A stretch of 41,581 bases of DNA from positions 1 through 41,581 of the forward strand of contig CAYSRC010000018.1 in the NCBI GenBank assembly GCA_964433495.1. The letters are read 5' to 3'. The stretch comes from CAYSRC01 sp964433495. Lineage in GTDB: Bacteria > Bacillota > Clostridia > Oscillospirales > Ruminococcaceae. Below, in pieces: positions 39,948 to 41,581 of the stretch. Below the pieces are notes generated by a model. That model saw only the letters and a program-made list of their open reading frames with translations. It ran no database searches and was not told where the DNA came from. Position 1 is the stretch's first letter, and each line of letters opens with the position of its first letter. The translations under genes and the position numbers were made by a program.

Positions 39948-40897
39948 TTGACGCGCCTCCTTCCCCTGAGCCTGCCCTTCTTTTTCTCAAACAGCCTGTC
40001 AAACGCGGAGGAAAGCGGGCTGAGCAGCAGGATTGCAAAGCAGACGCCGTTGTCATACGCGCCGTAGGTGCGGTAAAACATCGTGGCCACCCCCAGCACG
40101 AAGCCGTACAGCAGCTTTGCCGGGGCCTTTTGAGGCGAGGTCTCGGGCTGCGGGGCCAAAAAGACCGCCGCAAAGATGAGCGAGCCCGAAAAGAGCTCGT
40201 ACACCACCGAGTCCACCATGCCGGTGCGCACCCGCGGGAACAGCATCGCCCACACGGTGCAGGTGGCGAGCAGCGCAAACGGGACGTGATAGGTGATCGT
40301 CCCGTGCGCGACGAACAGAAACAGACAGGCGAGGATGATGACGCAAAACGTCGTCCCGAGCGGCCCCGGATAGTTTCCGAGCAGCATGTCCTGGGAGCTT
40401 ATCGAGGGCACGCCGCCCTGCCTGAGCACGTGCAGGACGCTCGGCGACACGACCGCGCCGCTGTCCCACCCGAGCCCTATCTCGGAAAACGCCCGGGGAT
40501 ACATGAACATCCCGTCGCTGTAGCAGACGGCGGCGAGGGCAAACCCAAACACCGCCGGGTTGAACGGATAGCAGCCGAACCCGCCGAACGCGTTTTTGGC
40601 GACCAGCACGATAAAGGCGGATATACCGACCGCCACGCCGTAGTTTATCGACGCGGGGACGAGCGCGGTGAAGGTGAGGGTATAGAGATAGCTTGAGATG
40701 TCGCTCGCGTCATACTGCTTGCGCGTAAGGACGGCCGAGACAAGGTCGCACACAAACGCGGTCGCCGCGGCGCAGCCCGCAAGAATCAGCACCCTGAGGC
40801 CGTACATCCACACGGCGATGGCATACAGCGGGACGAGCGCGACGAGAAAGTCTCGACAGGGTCTGAACGAGCGGTGCAGTCCGCCGCTCACAGGCAT
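39944..40897 (-). CDS. rnfD: RnfD/NqrB-like membrane subunit (divergent)
   Basis: This 317-residue protein has the RnfD/NqrB landmarks AFGGFGCYPFNPAVFG, LLGNYPGPLGTT and FLAPQPETSP, plus a final YGFVLGVATMFYRTYGAYDNGVCFAILLLSPL, with about nine hydrophobic segments. In canonical RnfD, FMN is linked to Thr in a (S/T)GAT motif; the matching segment here reads AVVSPSVLHVLRQG, with no Thr, so covalent FMN is uncertain. The ATG at 40897 follows AGGAGGGG and overlaps the rpe stop. rnfC, which usually precedes it, and rnfG, which usually follows, are missing. Confidence 0.82.
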   Translation of the reverse strand: MPVSGGLHRSFRPCRDFLVALVPLYAIAVWMYGLRVLILAGCAAATAFVCDLVSAVLTRKQYDASDISSYLYTLTFTALVPASINYGVAVGISAFIVLVAKNAFGGFGCYPFNPAVFGFALAAVCYSDGMFMYPRAFSEIGLGWDSGAVVSPSVLHVLRQGGVPSISSQDMLLGNYPGPLGTTFCVIILACLFLFVAHGTITYHVPFALLATCTVWAMLFPRVRTGMVDSVVYELFSGSLIFAAVFLAPQPETSPQKAPAKLLYGFVLGVATMFYRTYGAYDNGVCFAILLLSPLSSAFDRLFEKKKGRLRGRRRVK

Positions 40898-41562
40898 TTG
40901 CACCCCTCCTCGGCGGACGCGCGCACCGCGCTTATCGCCGCCGCCCGGTCATCCCTGCCGAAGACCGAGGAGCCGGCGACAAAGACGTTGACGCCGCTCG
41001 CCGCCGCGGTCTTTGCGGTGACGGGGTCGATGCCGCCGTCCATCTCGATAAGGTAGTTTTCAAGGCCGAGCTCGAGGGCGCGCTCCCGCACCCTTTTTGC
41101 CTTCTCACACATGTCGGGCATGAACTTCTGCCCGCCGAACCCGGGTTCGACCGACATGATAAGCACCATGTCCGCGACGCCGACATAGGGCAGAACCTCC
41201 TCGACAGGGGTGCCCGGCTTGAGGGTGACGCCCGCCTTGACGCCGAGCGCGTGTATCGCGTCGATTATCTCGCGGGGCTCGCCCTGTGACTCGACGTGAA
41301 AGGTGATCATGTCGGCCCCCGCCTTCGCGAACTCGGCCGCATATCTGAGGGGGTCGACGATCATCAGGTGGACGTCGTAAAACGCCGGAACCGCCCCGGA
41401 GAGCGACCTCAGCACCCCCTGCCCTATCGAGATGTTGGGCACAAACGAGCCGTCCATGACGTCGTAGTGGATCCACTCGGCGCCGCCCGACAGCACGTCG
41501 CGGCACTCGTCGCCGAGCCTTGAAAAATCAGCGGACAGAACGGACGGAGCAATCTTAACCAT
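40888..41562 (-). CDS. rpe: Ribulose-phosphate 3-epimerase
   Basis: The 224-residue TIM-barrel enzyme carries the full Rpe pattern: IAPSVLSADFSRL, WIHYDVMDGSFVPNIS, FYDVHLMIVDP, MITFHVES, VLIMSVEPGFGGQKFMP, IEMDGGIDPVTA and VNVFVAGSSVFG, including the metal-binding His, Asp, His and Asp. It interconverts D-ribulose 5-phosphate and D-xylulose 5-phosphate in the pentose phosphate pathway. GAGGTGG lies six bases before the ATG. It is the first visible gene of the operon running into the Rnf-like module and overlaps it by ten bases. The operon may start outside the window. Confidence 0.96.
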   Translation of the reverse strand: MVKIAPSVLSADFSRLGDECRDVLSGGAEWIHYDVMDGSFVPNISIGQGVLRSLSGAVPAFYDVHLMIVDPLRYAAEFAKAGADMITFHVESQGEPREIIDAIHALGVKAGVTLKPGTPVEEVLPYVGVADMVLIMSVEPGFGGQKFMPDMCEKAKRVRERALELGLENYLIEMDGGIDPVTAKTAAASGVNVFVAGSSVFGRDDRAAAISAVRASAEEGCKCL

Positions 41563-41581
41563 AGCTAACCACCTCGGAATT

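Noticed and set aside
37727..41562. Calling this a complete Rnf complex
   Set aside because: Only D, E and A homologues are present and cofactor residues appear missing, so it is described as an Rnf-like module.

Overview
The window looks like a chromosomal segment of a GC-rich, spore-forming Clostridia-type Firmicute. The clearest evidence is a sporulation locus coding for pro-sigma-E, its processing protease SpoIIGA and sigma-G, strong Shine-Dalgarno sequences ahead of most genes, sigma-A type promoters, and two tRNA genes with encoded CCA ends. No rRNA genes, CRISPR array, phage genes or full-length transposase genes were found. Everything here was read by eye; no database search or folding program was run.

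Layout. 1-4200: tRNA-Cys, a repeat-bearing gap, a zinc-ribbon membrane protein, a YbhN/LPG-synthase-type membrane protein, tRNA-Arg and a small membrane protein. 4203-15518: a divergent carbohydrate locus. The leftward operon carries a CE1-like esterase, two TIM-barrel isomerase/epimerases, an L-ribulokinase-type FGGY kinase and a SorC-type regulator. The rightward operon carries a ribose-type ABC transporter and is followed by two broken genes, a VOC/glyoxalase pseudogene and a frameshifted old-yellow-enzyme homologue. 15870-18618: sigG convergent with spoIIGA-sigE. 19261-21286: a TetR/ABC exporter operon. 22363-25710: a C39-like protein, a chloramphenicol-acetyltransferase-like enzyme and an M32 carboxypeptidase. 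26290-28097: an ABC exporter pair bracketed by long direct repeats. 28805-34329: a low-complexity-tailed membrane protein and two paralogous SRPBCC-TM-repeat proteins. 34603-36364: a YetF-like protein and an EamA permease. 37727-41562: rpe followed by an unusual Rnf-like D-E-A module.

Two things stand out. First, the long intergenic gaps (586-713, 16835-16920, 21390-22362, 25711-26289, 28098-28804, 36420-37640) hold a layered family of small palindromic repeats. One hairpin repeat (CCYCCYTT-GT...AAGGRGG) serves as the landing site for a second, 53-80 bp element; filled and empty sites can be compared inside the window. The second element ends in a stem-loop whose loop is conserved (consensus GRGARTAT) while its stem changes by compensatory substitutions. 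A 208-bp, five-hairpin composite occurs twice, 15 kb apart, and also shows compensatory change. This is the best candidate for an undescribed system: a non-coding mobile or structured-RNA family.

Second, the Rnf-like module lacks the B, C and G subunits. It appears to have lost three of the four cysteines that hold the RnfA/RnfE iron-sulfur centre, and it has a degenerate flavinylation site in its D subunit. Its E subunit carries a Shine-Dalgarno-supported Ala/Lys-rich N-terminal extension of about 327 residues. The operon ends in a hairpin terminator that folds on paper as a complete four-way junction.
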